Made by a program: the position numbers and the translations under genes | Source of the DNA: Debaryomyces hansenii CBS767 | Lineage: Eukaryota > Ascomycota > Pichiomycetes > Serinales > Debaryomycetaceae | Direction: 5' to 3' | DNA length: 64,000 nucleotides | Assembly: GCF_000006445.2 (NCBI RefSeq) | Contig: NC_006044.2 | Location: forward strand, 372,001-436,000 | Notes under the pieces: generated by a model | What the model saw: only the letters and a program-made list of their open reading frames with translations | Database searches by the model: none | What the model was told of the DNA's origin: nothing | In this document: piece after piece, positions 19,621 through 28,829 of the stretch | Layout of the letters: the number at the start of each line of letters is the position of its first letter | How positions within the stretch are numbered: position 1 is the first letter of the stretch

Positions 19621-21957
19621 ATGCTAAAATCATTGAAATTACCTAGGAGACTTATAGTGAAAGTCTTACTTCTTTTGGTGGTTACTGTTATCATTATAGG
19701 TACATCAAACCATGCATTAGCGAGACCATCCGTTAAGCAATATAAATCAAGAATCCAGAGGGCTATACAACTCAAGTTTAACAACTGGACTAGCAATTTT
19801 CTCACTAAGGACCATGGGTTGGAATCTAACCAGGATTTCTTGAGCAAGTTTGAAGAAATCAAAGCCGAGAAGTTAGCCGATGATCCGGCTAACGAGATGT
19901 GGGACATAAATGAAAAGGTGCTCAACAACATGCCGTTGGAGGTGAATATTCCCGGGTACTTTTTGGACTCGAAGGCAGTCAAGCCGGTGATACAGCCATT
20001 TGATCCACGGTTTACGTTTGCGGTGTATCTTCAGTGGATCAAGGACCATCCCAAGGAGCCATTGCCCTTCCATTGGTCTGATTGGGTTGATTTGACCAAA
20101 TTGCATAAGTACATGTTAGCAGAAAGTGGGAACAAGATATCGTGCAAGGATCTCTTTGATATCAGTGGGAACATCGAGTTGGTACAGAATACAAACTTGG
20201 TTGATGTTCAAAAGTATTGTAAGGACAACAAGGACGTTCCATTAGGATATGAAATCGTTGGATTCTCGGGTCCTCAAACGGTACCAAATCACGAAATCTT
20301 GGGTAAGTCGTACTTGTATTCAGGCGCACCATCGCCGGTGAAGTTAATCTTCATGACTGAGTCACTGGGATCGTATGAGATGGACGTATTGGACCACGAG
20401 GTGAATGACTTGAAGCACAGTTTATTGCATAATTCGATGGTCGAGTCATTGTTCGCGCAACTGGATGTGAAAACCGTGAATGTATTAAATTCATACCAAA
20501 ACTTGGTTTCGAAGGTGTCTCCTGAAAACGGTGAGCAGGTGTTAAGTGACTACGAGATCAACATTCCTAAGGAGTCTTTTAATATTGATCCACAAAATGT
20601 CATTAAGATGTTGTCTGAACAGGAGAACTTGAACAAGCCTGAATCAGCCTATCTTGATTCGATCAAATATTCAACTAGTGAGAACAACCCCCCTAAATTT
20701 TTCAAGGAAGCAAAGTTGTTAGAAAAACACCCACAAAAGTGGTTGGGAGAGCATTATGATTGGAGGTTCTTCAACGGTATCAACGTCGGAAAAGAGGAGC
20801 AGTTGTTATCTTTACATAGATTGGTTAAGAATTATCTCAGTTTCACCAGGCAGCATGGTATTGTGACATGGATTGCTCACGGCTCGTTGTTATCGTGGTA
20901 CTGGAATGGTATTGCATTCCCGTGGGATACGGATATCGATGTGCAAATGCCAATTGCGGAATTATATAACTTAGGAAGACGTTTCAATCAGTCCTTGGTG
21001 ATTGAAAATTCCGGAGGTGATAACAAAAAATTCAATGGTATGGGCAAGTATTTCATAGACGTGGGATCAAGTATCACCCACAGAACTAAAGGGAACGGTA
21101 ATAACAATATAGATGCTAGATTCATCGATGTTGATACAGGGCTCTATATTGATATAACCGGTTTAGCAATAACTGGAACCCCAGCTCCATCAAGATATGA
21201 TTATATAATATCTGCAGACAAATCTAAACAATCCGTCTTGGAACAAACAAAGAAAGACGGTCAAATAGACCAACACGTTAAGAATGAGCAGCTCCAAGCT
21301 TATAATTGCCGTAACAACCATTTTAGCACGTTTGACGAATTGAGTCCTTTGGTTTTGTCGATTGTCGAAAATCAATTGAGCTATATTCCAAGTAATTTCA
21401 TCATGACTTTGGATTATGAATATGGCGTAAAAGGTTTAACCAAAATCAACTTCAAGGACTATTACTACATGAACAATCTCCGTATGTGGGTCAGAACAAG
21501 CAAGGTCTTAGAATACATGAAGGATCCAGCCGCATGGTTGAAAAAAAATAAATCGGCAACAGTATCTAATAAACCTGCAGCAGGATCTACAAAAGAATCT
21601 ACGAAGGAAGCATCCGACAAAAAGCTTTCGAAGCGTGAAGTTTCCGATCTCGAAAAATTCCAGATCAACAAGTTGACCGTCGATAACCACATTGACTTGT
21701 TGCAAAACAATGAAATTTTCAAAGAATTTGTCAAGACAGTTGAGTTCACCAAGGCACACGAGCTCGAAATGAAGTATCTCATGAAGGACGACTACACTAG
21801 CGCAAAGGCCCTTATCGAAGACTACTCGCGTCAGTATAATGTGGGTACTGGCTTGAGAAGCGATTTGTTCATGAATAAATTGTTCAAAGACGGATGGAAC
21901 TACGACGAGGAGGTTGAAAAATTGGTAAAGTTGACTGAAGCCTATAGATCTGTATAA
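19621..21957 (+). CDS. MNN4-like LicD-family mannosylphosphorylation protein (copy 2)
   Basis: Second Mnn4-family protein, 778 residues, diverged from but clearly homologous to the copy at 15338-17953. It starts with a basic stretch and a membrane anchor (VKVLLLLVVTVIIIGTSNHAL, about residues 14-34). Shared blocks are FHWSDWVDLTKLH, GEHYDWRFFNGI, TWIAHGSLLSWYWNG, WDTDIDVQMP (about residue 438), TKGNGNNNIDARFIDVDTGLYIDITGL and LQAYNCRNNHFSTFDELSPL. The low-complexity C-terminal tail of copy 1 is replaced here by a charged, Ser/Lys-rich segment (about 640-680) followed by a folded-looking end. Role is inferred from the family: mannosylphosphate addition in the Golgi. Confidence 0.88.
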   Translation: MLKSLKLPRRLIVKVLLLLVVTVIIIGTSNHALARPSVKQYKSRIQRAIQLKFNNWTSNFLTKDHGLESNQDFLSKFEEIKAEKLADDPANEMWDINEKVLNNMPLEVNIPGYFLDSKAVKPVIQPFDPRFTFAVYLQWIKDHPKEPLPFHWSDWVDLTKLHKYMLAESGNKISCKDLFDISGNIELVQNTNLVDVQKYCKDNKDVPLGYEIVGFSGPQTVPNHEILGKSYLYSGAPSPVKLIFMTESLGSYEMDVLDHEVNDLKHSLLHNSMVESLFAQLDVKTVNVLNSYQNLVSKVSPENGEQVLSDYEINIPKESFNIDPQNVIKMLSEQENLNKPESAYLDSIKYSTSENNPPKFFKEAKLLEKHPQKWLGEHYDWRFFNGINVGKEEQLLSLHRLVKNYLSFTRQHGIVTWIAHGSLLSWYWNGIAFPWDTDIDVQMPIAELYNLGRRFNQSLVIENSGGDNKKFNGMGKYFIDVGSSITHRTKGNGNNNIDARFIDVDTGLYIDITGLAITGTPAPSRYDYIISADKSKQSVLEQTKKDGQIDQHVKNEQLQAYNCRNNHFSTFDELSPLVLSIVENQLSYIPSNFIMTLDYEYGVKGLTKINFKDYYYMNNLRMWVRTSKVLEYMKDPAAWLKKNKSATVSNKPAAGSTKESTKEASDKKLSKREVSDLEKFQINKLTVDNHIDLLQNNEIFKEFVKTVEFTKAHELEMKYLMKDDYTSAKALIEDYSRQYNVGTGLRSDLFMNKLFKDGWNYDEEVEKLVKLTEAYRSV

Positions 21958-23088
21958 TAGAGTTGCATGGCGTATGCCATTTGTATAGTATTAATCGCAC
22001 AAGCGATAGTAAAATGAATAAACCCAATTTTGATGTAAGGATGTCTATTTGTAATTGCGGTTTGAGGTACGGATGAAGCTCCTATTATCATTTTGGTTGC
22101 GTTACGCAGCTCTTGTCCTTCCTTCAGTGGGCAGCCGCATCATTCCGACGGCTAATGACGCCATCTAGGTCCGAGTTGTACCTCGTGACCAAATGTCTCA
22201 TGGCCAAATGTCGCGACCTCCACGCTCCTACGTCATCGCCCCGTCCCTACGTCGTCTGCCGGAGCCCTGCTGACCCCATGTAACAAATGCAACCTACTCC
22301 CACTGTGCTTTTGACCTCTTTGAATACCAGGATGCGGCTTAAACACGTATCTTGACCTTCATACTACGCCATTCTATTCCTATTTTATTCACTACGTATA
22401 TTATTGGCTTTGGCGTGGTACGGCCTCCTGCCACGCCTATCTCTATTCTGTCGCCTTTTGTTGTTCCGGCGTAGTTATTGCTATTTTGTTTAAACAATTA
22501 TTGCATTTTTATCATACAATAGATTAATAACCCGTCTCCACTGGCCTATTGGCGGTTGCATCATCGAATCCTGCAATGATCAAAGGTGATGCCATACTGG
22601 AACACAATTTGCTGCCTCCCGGTCGTGGAAATTATAAGCATACTATAAGGTACTATAACCATTCTATAACCAGACCCCACCAACTGGGGCCAGTATGGTA
22701 ATCCCGAACCATCCTAATTATGTCGGCGCTTTCTAGAACGTTCGTCCTCGGCACATCCCCTGATATCATGCAGGATTTCCGCACAAGGATTTAGTGGATT
22801 CCAATTAGGCCAAATGTGGGAAATTTCTTTTCTATCGCAGCTAACCATCCTTGCATTGTAATCCCGGTATAATTGCTGTTCTAAAATTGTATTCATACTT
22901 AATACAAATCGTGGCGTGTGGTTCTGTATATGAATAAGGCGTCGAAGAAAAAAAAAATTTCATTATAATTACCAATTTAGTAATGCATATGGCTTGGAAA
23001 AGATATATAAGTCCCGTTTATTCCAGGGTCAGATAAGATTTTTGTTTTTTTACTAATATAACAAACTAAGTTAATAACTACACATAAA
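21958..23088. other. Long intergenic region with a GC-rich island and promoter of the GPI-type protein
   Basis: About 1.1 kb without a convincing gene. The first ~450 bp contain a GC-rich island (22201-22260 is 65% G+C by count). It has two TACGTC motifs about 20 bp apart (the first an ACGTCA), repeated CCAAATGTC, and an inverted repeat GGCGTGG/CCACGCC near 22415-22440. A TATATAAG at 23004-23011, 78 bp before the next ATG, is the likely TATA box of the wall-protein gene. A 60-codon minus-strand frame (22714-22896) shows no family resemblance. Confidence 0.5.
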
Positions 23089-23379
23089 ATGCAATTCAAA
23101 TCTGTTATTCTTGCTTTAGGTGCTGCTACCTTCGTCTCTGCTGCTACCAACTCTACTGGTGGTGGTGCTGTTGGCGGTTCTAACTCTACTGGCGGTGGTG
23201 CTGGTGGTTCCAACGGTACTGGTGGTGGTGCTGGTGGTTCCAACGGTACTGGCGGTGGTGCTGGTGGCTCTAATGGATCTGGCGGTGGCTCCGGTGGATC
23301 TGGTGAAAGTGGTGCCTCTGCTATTGGTGCCGGTGTTGTTGGTGCTGTTGCCGCAGCTGGTGTTGCTTTATTATTCTAA
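23089..23379 (+). CDS. Small glycine-rich GPI-type cell-surface protein with tandem repeats
   Basis: Not recognised as a named gene. The 96-residue product has a classical secretion signal (about 1-19, QFKSVILALGAATFVSAAT). A Gly/Ser/Asn/Thr-only central region of imperfect 10-residue repeats (TGGGAGGSNG; 30 bp in DNA) follows, and a C-terminal Ala/Val/Gly hydrophobic tail of about 22 residues ending in ALLF resembles a GPI-attachment signal, with likely cleavage near GESGAS. Each repeat carries an N-glycosylation sequon (NST, NST, NGT, NGT, NGS). Preferred codons and a good TATA box point to strong expression. Likely a short wall or plasma-membrane glycopeptide; its function is unknown. Confidence 0.75.
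   Translation: MQFKSVILALGAATFVSAATNSTGGGAVGGSNSTGGGAGGSNGTGGGAGGSNGTGGGAGGSNGSGGGSGGSGESGASAIGAGVVGAVAAAGVALLF
23150..23310 (+). repeat. 30-bp coding tandem repeat in the GPI-type gene
   Basis: About four to five imperfect copies of a 30-bp unit rich in GGT codons, each encoding a GGGAGGSN-type decapeptide with an N-X-S/T sequon. Such repeats often vary in number between strains. Confidence 0.85.
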
Positions 23380-24598
23380 GCTCACACCCACAATATTAAC
23401 TTTATAATTTCAAGAGAAGAAGCTAGTTTTTTTTTCGAGTATAAAATATTGAAAGTACCATTTTTTCAGAGCTAGCCCTTACTGAGCTTTAATATTACCA
23501 GGCGAAGGGCTTGTTGTTTTTATGTAATATTTAATTTATATATCAGTAATATAAACAATAAACCAGTGACATAAGATTGTAGGAGTGGATATGTTCTAAT
23601 GGAAAGAGAGTAGGCAAAGTAGTAACACGTTTGACGGGAAGGTCAGATATACCGAAAGGTTGAGCTAAATTCCGATAGCATCTTACGTACTTAGAAAATA
23701 TTGGGTGCGTGGTATTAGCAATTGCTACTAATTTGGGCTCATATTGTCCGGGAAAAATTGATAGATAGTGTGATTGTCTGGGGTTCTATTGTTCAGGGCG
23801 AAGTATCTTTTTCGCATGTACAAGCCCACACACCTGACTTTTGTTATCGCATTGTTGTTCTAGTGCAGGATATTGTAGTTACCATGATAGCACCCAAAAA
23901 TAGCAAAAGTACGACGATACAAAACCCACAACTGAGAAATAACGCAATAGTTACTATGCCCATACTAATATTCCAGCAATGAAGATCTTGCGACCATTAC
24001 CTCAGACGGGCTTTGTGGAGATTATGACGTATCAGGAGCTTAAAAAGCTATATATGGACTAAATGTATATCCGGATAGTTGATGGCCGGCTATATTGGAT
24101 ATATGGTCAATGGATGGTGGGCTAGATCGTGGGCAATGTCTAATCATGTATTGTTAATAAATGTTAATCGTGATTGTTAAGTATAATAATAAGAATCAAA
24201 ATATTTCTAAATTAGGACTAATTTTGGTAAAATTACCCAAAACAGAAAAAAGTTCTTTTGCTGGATGCAAAAGATTGAAGGGGCGGAACCCGTATATGCT
24301 ACTTAGAAATTATATACTAGTGACTCTCAAAACAATACCGTTGTCTATCTTGTTATGATTGGGAGGAGTCGATATTGCTTATTATTTGTAATATGATCTA
24401 TTAGAACTTAGGCAATAGATTGCGATAGCCCCAATGTAGCGATAAGAGTAGAAACTAAAACGAACTTGATGATATACAGTACTTATATAAGATCAGTATG
24501 AATACAGTAGGGTGAGGTTTGCTAGACAGATAGTAAGACGCTTAATAGGGTATGTCTGCAAAACGAATTTGGGGTCAATATCTATGGTGAGAAAATCT
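23380..24598. other. Gene-poor intergenic region
   Basis: About 1.2 kb between the GPI-type gene and the tRNA-Arg. It contains an AGCCCTT/AAGGGCT stem candidate at about 23475-23520 (probably in the 3'UTR). A 39-codon minus-strand frame (23844-23963) encoding a very hydrophobic peptide is also present. No transposon remnants or longer coding regions were recognised. Confidence 0.4.
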
Positions 24599-24671
24599 GC
24601 CCGCGTAGCGTAATGGTTAACGCGTTTGACTTCTAATCAAAAGATTGTGGGTTCGACTCCCGCCGTGGGTT
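24599..24671 (+). tRNA. tRNA-Arg(TCT)
   Basis: Folds as a cloverleaf: acceptor GCCCGCG/CGTGGGT, D arm with TAGCG-TAATGGTTAA-CGCG, anticodon stem TTTGA/TCAAA around the loop CTTCTAA with anticodon TCT, and T arm GTGGG-TTCGACT-CCCGC. There is no intron. A T6 tract about 6 bp downstream is a suitable RNA polymerase III terminator. It closely resembles yeast tRNA-Arg(UCU). Confidence 0.95.
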
Positions 24672-24790
24672 CATATTTTTTAAAAGCCGATCACAAAAGT
24701 GGCTGGGTGAGCCCCAGATTTTGGATGTAACTGTTAGATAGAATAAAACTCGACTCTCGTAAGATATATCGTTTTAATTTAAACATAAGA

Positions 24791-25175
24791 ATGTCAGTAT
24801 CGGATGATTCAGATCAAGGCTCCATTGGACGTATGCTGTCAAAGGCATCGGTCCTAACTGAAGACCAAAAGAAGGTATGTAATCGTTATTGTATTTTTAT
24901 CACAAGCAGGGGACTAACAAGTATAGGCCCACCACATTGCCTCAGAACAAAAAAGAAGAGAGAATATCAGATCAGAGTTTGATAAGATTGTGTCGTTGAC
25001 TCCAACTTTGAATGAGCTGGAGAACAGATCTGAGTTAAACATTCTTACCAAGTCTGCAGATTATATCGACCAATTGAAAGAAGACAATAATAAATTAATC
25101 CAGTTATGCATTAATAAAGGTATAAACGTTCCTGACGAGTTGGTTTACAAAGGTCCAAGTTCAGGTTCGATTTGA
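24791..25175 (+). CDS. INO4: bHLH transcription factor INO4-like, two exons
   Basis: Small bHLH protein, the probable partner of Ino2 at inositol/choline-responsive promoters. Exons are 24791..24874 and 24927..25175, separated by a 52-bp intron (donor GTATGT, branch GACTAAC, acceptor TATAG). The join is in phase and gives 110 residues. The basic region follows the splice directly (AHHIASEQKRRENIRSEFD), with the His/Glu/Arg pattern of E-box binders. Helix 2 follows (RSELNILTKSADYIDQL) and a short leucine-containing helix. Without splicing the basic region would be out of frame. The family call is firm; INO4 rather than another small bHLH rests on size and on the SEQKRRE..LTP..ENRSEL..L..SADYI pattern. 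Confidence 0.82.
24875..24926 (+). other. INO4: INO4 intron
   Basis: A very short (52-bp) intron with donor GTATGT, a slightly degenerate branch point GACTAAC and acceptor TATAG. It interrupts the gene just before the DNA-binding basic region. Confidence 0.9.
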
Positions 25176-25254
25176 AAAATTGGGTATTTGCTACATGCTG
25201 GCCGTGAAAGTATTTTATTCTATTAATGTATTATTTAGATTAGTGATGAAATAT

Positions 25255-27219
25255 TTAATAATTTTCCACTGTCCAAACAATTGTAAAGGCGAAGGGCCTC
25301 TTTTGGTAAGTCCAACTCTGTAAAACTGGTACTATTTCGAAGTTACCTCCAAGGTTACTTGCATCTGCGAGTCTAGTGAATATTTGCAAACGGTGACACA
25401 AGCTGTCGTTGAATTCAATTAGATTGCGTACTAGGTCAAAATCATTTGTAAACAAGGTAATGAGTTGTATGCTTCCATGATTGATATTAACTACATTTGA
25501 TATTTCAAATAAATCAACCATTTTGGTGATTTCCAATGCCTGGGGTTTTGTTTCTTGTTCATCTTCATACATTCCAATACTATTCTTGAAACTACATCCA
25601 CCCCATTCAATACTAGCGTTCTTCGGTAATTTTTTCACTTTAACAATTATTAAATTCTTTGCATCATCGCTGGTGGCGAGTTCATTAATGTATTTTTGCC
25701 ATGTCTCACTGACAATATCCAAGTTTATTGCGTCAACAATGAAACAAACTATGCTCCCGATTTCAGGGACACCGATCAATTCTTTAACGCGATGCAAATG
25801 CTGCAATGATAACACAGAGCTGAAAACTCTGCCAAATGGATTTGATACTAATGACAATTCCATTGATGAAGGCACCAAAGGTATTTGCCCCGAGAGTGTA
25901 CCTATTTTATATTGTGAGCTTTCCTCAACTATACTCTGAGAGTAAGGACCAATATTCTGTGGTGCCCAATACGATCTTGATCTAATATGAATACCTTGTT
26001 TTAATTTTGGATGTATGACGATACATGACAATTGAACCAACGTAGAGCTGCTTAATGTAGTTTCAATGCATATACGGGAAGGTGGTAGGTAAAACTTGCT
26101 AAATTGCTCTTCGTATACTTTATTGACTTCACTGAATTGATTAATATCCGAGAGGAGCAAGGTTATATGCTGAATATCATTCAACGAGAAATCATGGATA
26201 ATCAAGATGTCGTTCAATTTCGTGAAAATATCGTCTGTTTGCTCTTTCAATGTCGACTTTGTACTTGTTAGGTTAGAAACATATAATTTATCCTTCGCCG
26301 ATGCTACACAAATCTCTGGTTGGCTTTCGATGCCAATTAGTTTATCTTCATCATATTGCTCGTCATCCTTGATTTTATCCTTGATTTCATCCTCGATTTC
26401 ATCCGCAAGCTCCTCGAAAATGGTTGCGAATTGTTCGCTTAGCAAGGCAGGCGGGGCTAATGTAGTATCTGAAGAGCCGTCCACCTTTTCACGTAGCTCC
26501 ACTTTGAGTCTTAAGTACGAAACATCATCATTCGAATGGTCCACAACTTCCTGCTCAATAATTTCTAACCTCTTATGCTTGAAAAATGGTGCATCTAGCA
26601 CTATTGTTTCGAATTCTCCCCCTTCACCACATATATGAACCTCATACATCCGGTTCAACTTGATTAAGTACGGGTACAACTCCTGAATCGATTTTCCCAA
26701 ATGCGTGGCATTCAACCCGATTGCTGCAACCTTGATGATCCTGGCATCCAACTGATTATTGCACATCTCTCCCATCAACTCAAGCTGATCCCGCTGCCAC
26801 AAATATGCAAGACACGTTAATCCCAACCTCCCACATACGTTCTCGACCCTCGTTCGCTGGTAATGCGATAATATTGCCCCACAACTAACTCCCTCTACAT
26901 CAGGATGCTTTTCCTTCACCTTCTTGAGCAATACATACAAATCTTCTATCTCATCCTCCTCTGTAATTGAGTACTCTAATAGCTGATTCTTCGATGACCC
27001 ATTAATTTCTTGTCTGTAAAGTGGAACCTCCAAACACTCACTGTAGTATTCAATTATATCGTGTCCCACTGTTTGGAACATAAACGAATCAATCTCATCG
27101 ATACCGGTCTGCTTGGGATATAAGTTCCCCAACGCTACCAATTCATGTCCTCTTGACATACAATGGTGTATGTTGAAGAACGAATCCTTACCACCAGATA
27201 TTAGCGCTACAAACTTCAT
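25255..27219 (-). CDS. DPH6: Diphthine-ammonia ligase DPH6
   Basis: Catalyses the last, ATP-dependent amidation of diphthine to diphthamide on elongation factor 2. The 654-residue product (yeast 685) opens with the PP-loop ATP-binding motif SGGKDSFFN at residues 8-16, followed by the family blocks HDIIEYYSECLEVPLYRQ, GVSCGAILSHYQRTRVENVCGRLGL, LAYLWQRDQ and ICGEGGEFETIVLDAPFFK. The C-terminal half contains two RidA/YjgF-like domains (about 305-410 and 420-540), one beginning YWAPQNIGPYSQS. It is divergent with RPS9, about 300 bp between start codons. Confidence 0.93.
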   Translation of the reverse strand: MKFVALISGGKDSFFNIHHCMSRGHELVALGNLYPKQTGIDEIDSFMFQTVGHDIIEYYSECLEVPLYRQEINGSSKNQLLEYSITEEDEIEDLYVLLKKVKEKHPDVEGVSCGAILSHYQRTRVENVCGRLGLTCLAYLWQRDQLELMGEMCNNQLDARIIKVAAIGLNATHLGKSIQELYPYLIKLNRMYEVHICGEGGEFETIVLDAPFFKHKRLEIIEQEVVDHSNDDVSYLRLKVELREKVDGSSDTTLAPPALLSEQFATIFEELADEIEDEIKDKIKDDEQYDEDKLIGIESQPEICVASAKDKLYVSNLTSTKSTLKEQTDDIFTKLNDILIIHDFSLNDIQHITLLLSDINQFSEVNKVYEEQFSKFYLPPSRICIETTLSSSTLVQLSCIVIHPKLKQGIHIRSRSYWAPQNIGPYSQSIVEESSQYKIGTLSGQIPLVPSSMELSLVSNPFGRVFSSVLSLQHLHRVKELIGVPEIGSIVCFIVDAINLDIVSETWQKYINELATSDDAKNLIIVKVKKLPKNASIEWGGCSFKNSIGMYEDEQETKPQALEITKMVDLFEISNVVNINHGSIQLITLFTNDFDLVRNLIEFNDSLCHRLQIFTRLADASNLGGNFEIVPVLQSWTYQKRPFAFTIVWTVENY

Positions 27220-27523
27220 TCTATACCCATTATGTCATAAAGTTAATCATCTTGCTAACAAAGTTCCATTACTTAACCAGATCTAACATGCAAAACCGTT
27301 TCCTTTAAACTGCAAAACCCGTTTCCAATTTTCCGGTCACAGAAATCCGACTGACATTTACGCTGGTCAGCGTAAGTTTGGGGTCAATAATTTGACCGAG
27401 AGAAAATGGCAGCTGCTTGAAAAACTTTTTTTTCTTTACTCTCGCTAGTATATAAGTCCATCTCTCGCAGTAAATAATTTTTCACTTCAATTTTTTTGTT
27501 CAACTAAACTAAAAGAAGTCAAC
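27220..27523. promoter_or_regulatory. Divergent promoter of DPH6 and RPS9
   Basis: A 304-bp divergent promoter. Two inverted repeats lie close together: CGCTG-GT-CAGCG (27361-27372) and GGTCAA-TAAT-TTGACC (27382-27397), about 130-160 bp upstream of RPS9. A TATA box TATATAAG is at 27449-27456, 68-75 bp upstream of the RPS9 ATG. The 13-mer TTTGGGGTCAATA (27377-27389) also occurs about 20 bp upstream of the tRNA-Arg gene (24568-24580). Confidence 0.5.
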
Positions 27524-28429
27524 ATGCCTCGTATGTATTCAAACATTATTAAATAAATACTTTTAGCTTCATAACATGAATAGCTTGCTATTCATTGAGG
27601 TTCGGGTCCTCGTTCATTTGATCATTGTATCAGAGCTTATTATTGTGACTAAATTCCCGACACTTTAGTTACAAATAATAGTAATAAGTCTCATCTGTTT
27701 TGTTTTATACATACAGTTCTACAGACGTTTCTGTCGTAGTGCTCGTGTGTGACGAAGCTTATCATTTGAGGACTTATTATAAAAGCTTACACTTTGTCGT
27801 GTGTGACGGAACTCGTAAATTTCAGAAGTGTCTCGTAAGAAAACACATTCTAACATTAAATAGGTGCCCCAAGAACTTACTCCAAGACTTACTCTGTCCC
27901 AAAGCAACCATTCGAGTCTGCTCGTTTAGACGCTGAATTAAAGTTAGCTGGTGAATACGGTTTAAAGAACAAGAGAGAAATCTACAGAATTGGTTTCCAA
28001 TTGTCTAAGATTAGAAGAGCTGCTCGTGATTTATTGACCAGAGATGAAAAGGACCCAAAGAGATTGTTCGAAGGTAATGCTTTAATTAGAAGATTAGTGA
28101 GAACTGGTGTCTTATCCGAAGACAAGATGAAGTTAGATTATGTCTTAGCTTTACAACCAGAAGATTTCTTAGAAAGAAGATTACAAACCCAAGTCTTCAA
28201 GTTAGGTTTAGCCAGATCTATCCACCACGCCAGAGTCTTGATCACCCAAAGACACATTGCCGTTGGTAAGCAAATCGTCAACGTCCCATCCTTCATGGTC
28301 AGATTAGACTCCCAAAAGCACATCGACTTCGCCCACAACTCCCCATACGGTGGTGGTAGAGCCGGTAGAGTTAAGAGAAGAAACCAAAACAAGGAATCCG
28401 GTGACGGTGACGCTGAAGAAGAAGAATAA
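27524..28429 (+). CDS. RPS9: 40S ribosomal protein S9 (uS4), two exons
   Basis: Small-subunit protein of the uS4 family, important for decoding-site assembly. Exon 1 is only 7 nt (27524..27530, ATGCCTC); exon 2 is 27864..28429. The 333-bp intron splits codon 3 (Arg), and the join gives [20 protein letters not shown], matching the family N terminus. The 190-residue product carries [20 protein letters not shown], the S4 RNA-binding segment [16 protein letters not shown] with [19 protein letters not shown], and an acidic tail. Codons are highly biased. Rps9 is known in several fungi to control its own splicing through intron structure. Confidence 0.98.
27531..27863 (+). other. RPS9: RPS9 intron with strong local hairpins and direct repeats
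   Basis: A 333-bp intron with donor GTATGT, branch TTCTAAC (27848-27854, a variant of TACTAAC) and acceptor AATAG. It contains the inverted repeat ATGAATAGC-TT-GCTATTCAT (27576-27595), an ACAGA/TCTGT hairpin at about 27721-27734 and a direct repeat CGTGTGTGACG at 27744-27754 and 27798-27808. The density of structure exceeds that seen in the RPL21 intron. Confidence 0.9.
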
Positions 28430-28829
28430 ATCATTTGATTTTTAGTTAATATTTACTTCACTTTAAATTAATAATATATTCTAATTTGGTCTTTTCCAAT
28501 CTACTTTTCATTTATATTTATGTAGTATAGCAAAATTAATGGTTATTTATGGGTAATTTACTTTGTAATCTAGCGGATACTATCGTTACCATTCCCTATA
28601 CTAAACGTACTCCCAATTGACCTATTGGGCACCATGCAACACTTATCACCATGTTCATGAGATCACTATAGCTATTACTCAATTAGGGTTCCAGCCCGAT
28701 GTTACACAAAAACATCGAAAATGAAAATTTTCAAATTCTCGCTACTCCGACTAGCTATGATAATTTCAATATATACATACATTTTGAAGGAGTTTTGAAG
28801 GTTTCAATTATACTTGAACAAGATTAAAA
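28430..28829 (+). promoter_or_regulatory. RPS9 3'UTR and RPL21 promoter
   Basis: A 400-bp gap between tandem ribosomal-protein genes. AT-rich 3'UTR sequence is followed by a more mixed block at 28600-28740. No RNA gene was recognised. Confidence 0.4.

Noticed and set aside
22714..22896. 60-codon minus-strand open frame in the long intergenic region
   Set aside because: Looks mildly protein-like but shows no domain, no biased codons and no recognisable relative; could be chance. Conservation in sister species would decide.
23000..23380. Pro-rich and Leu/Val-rich frames overlapping the GPI-type gene on other frames
   Set aside because: They are mirror images of the GGT-rich repeat; only the plus-strand frame with signal and anchor sequences makes biological sense.
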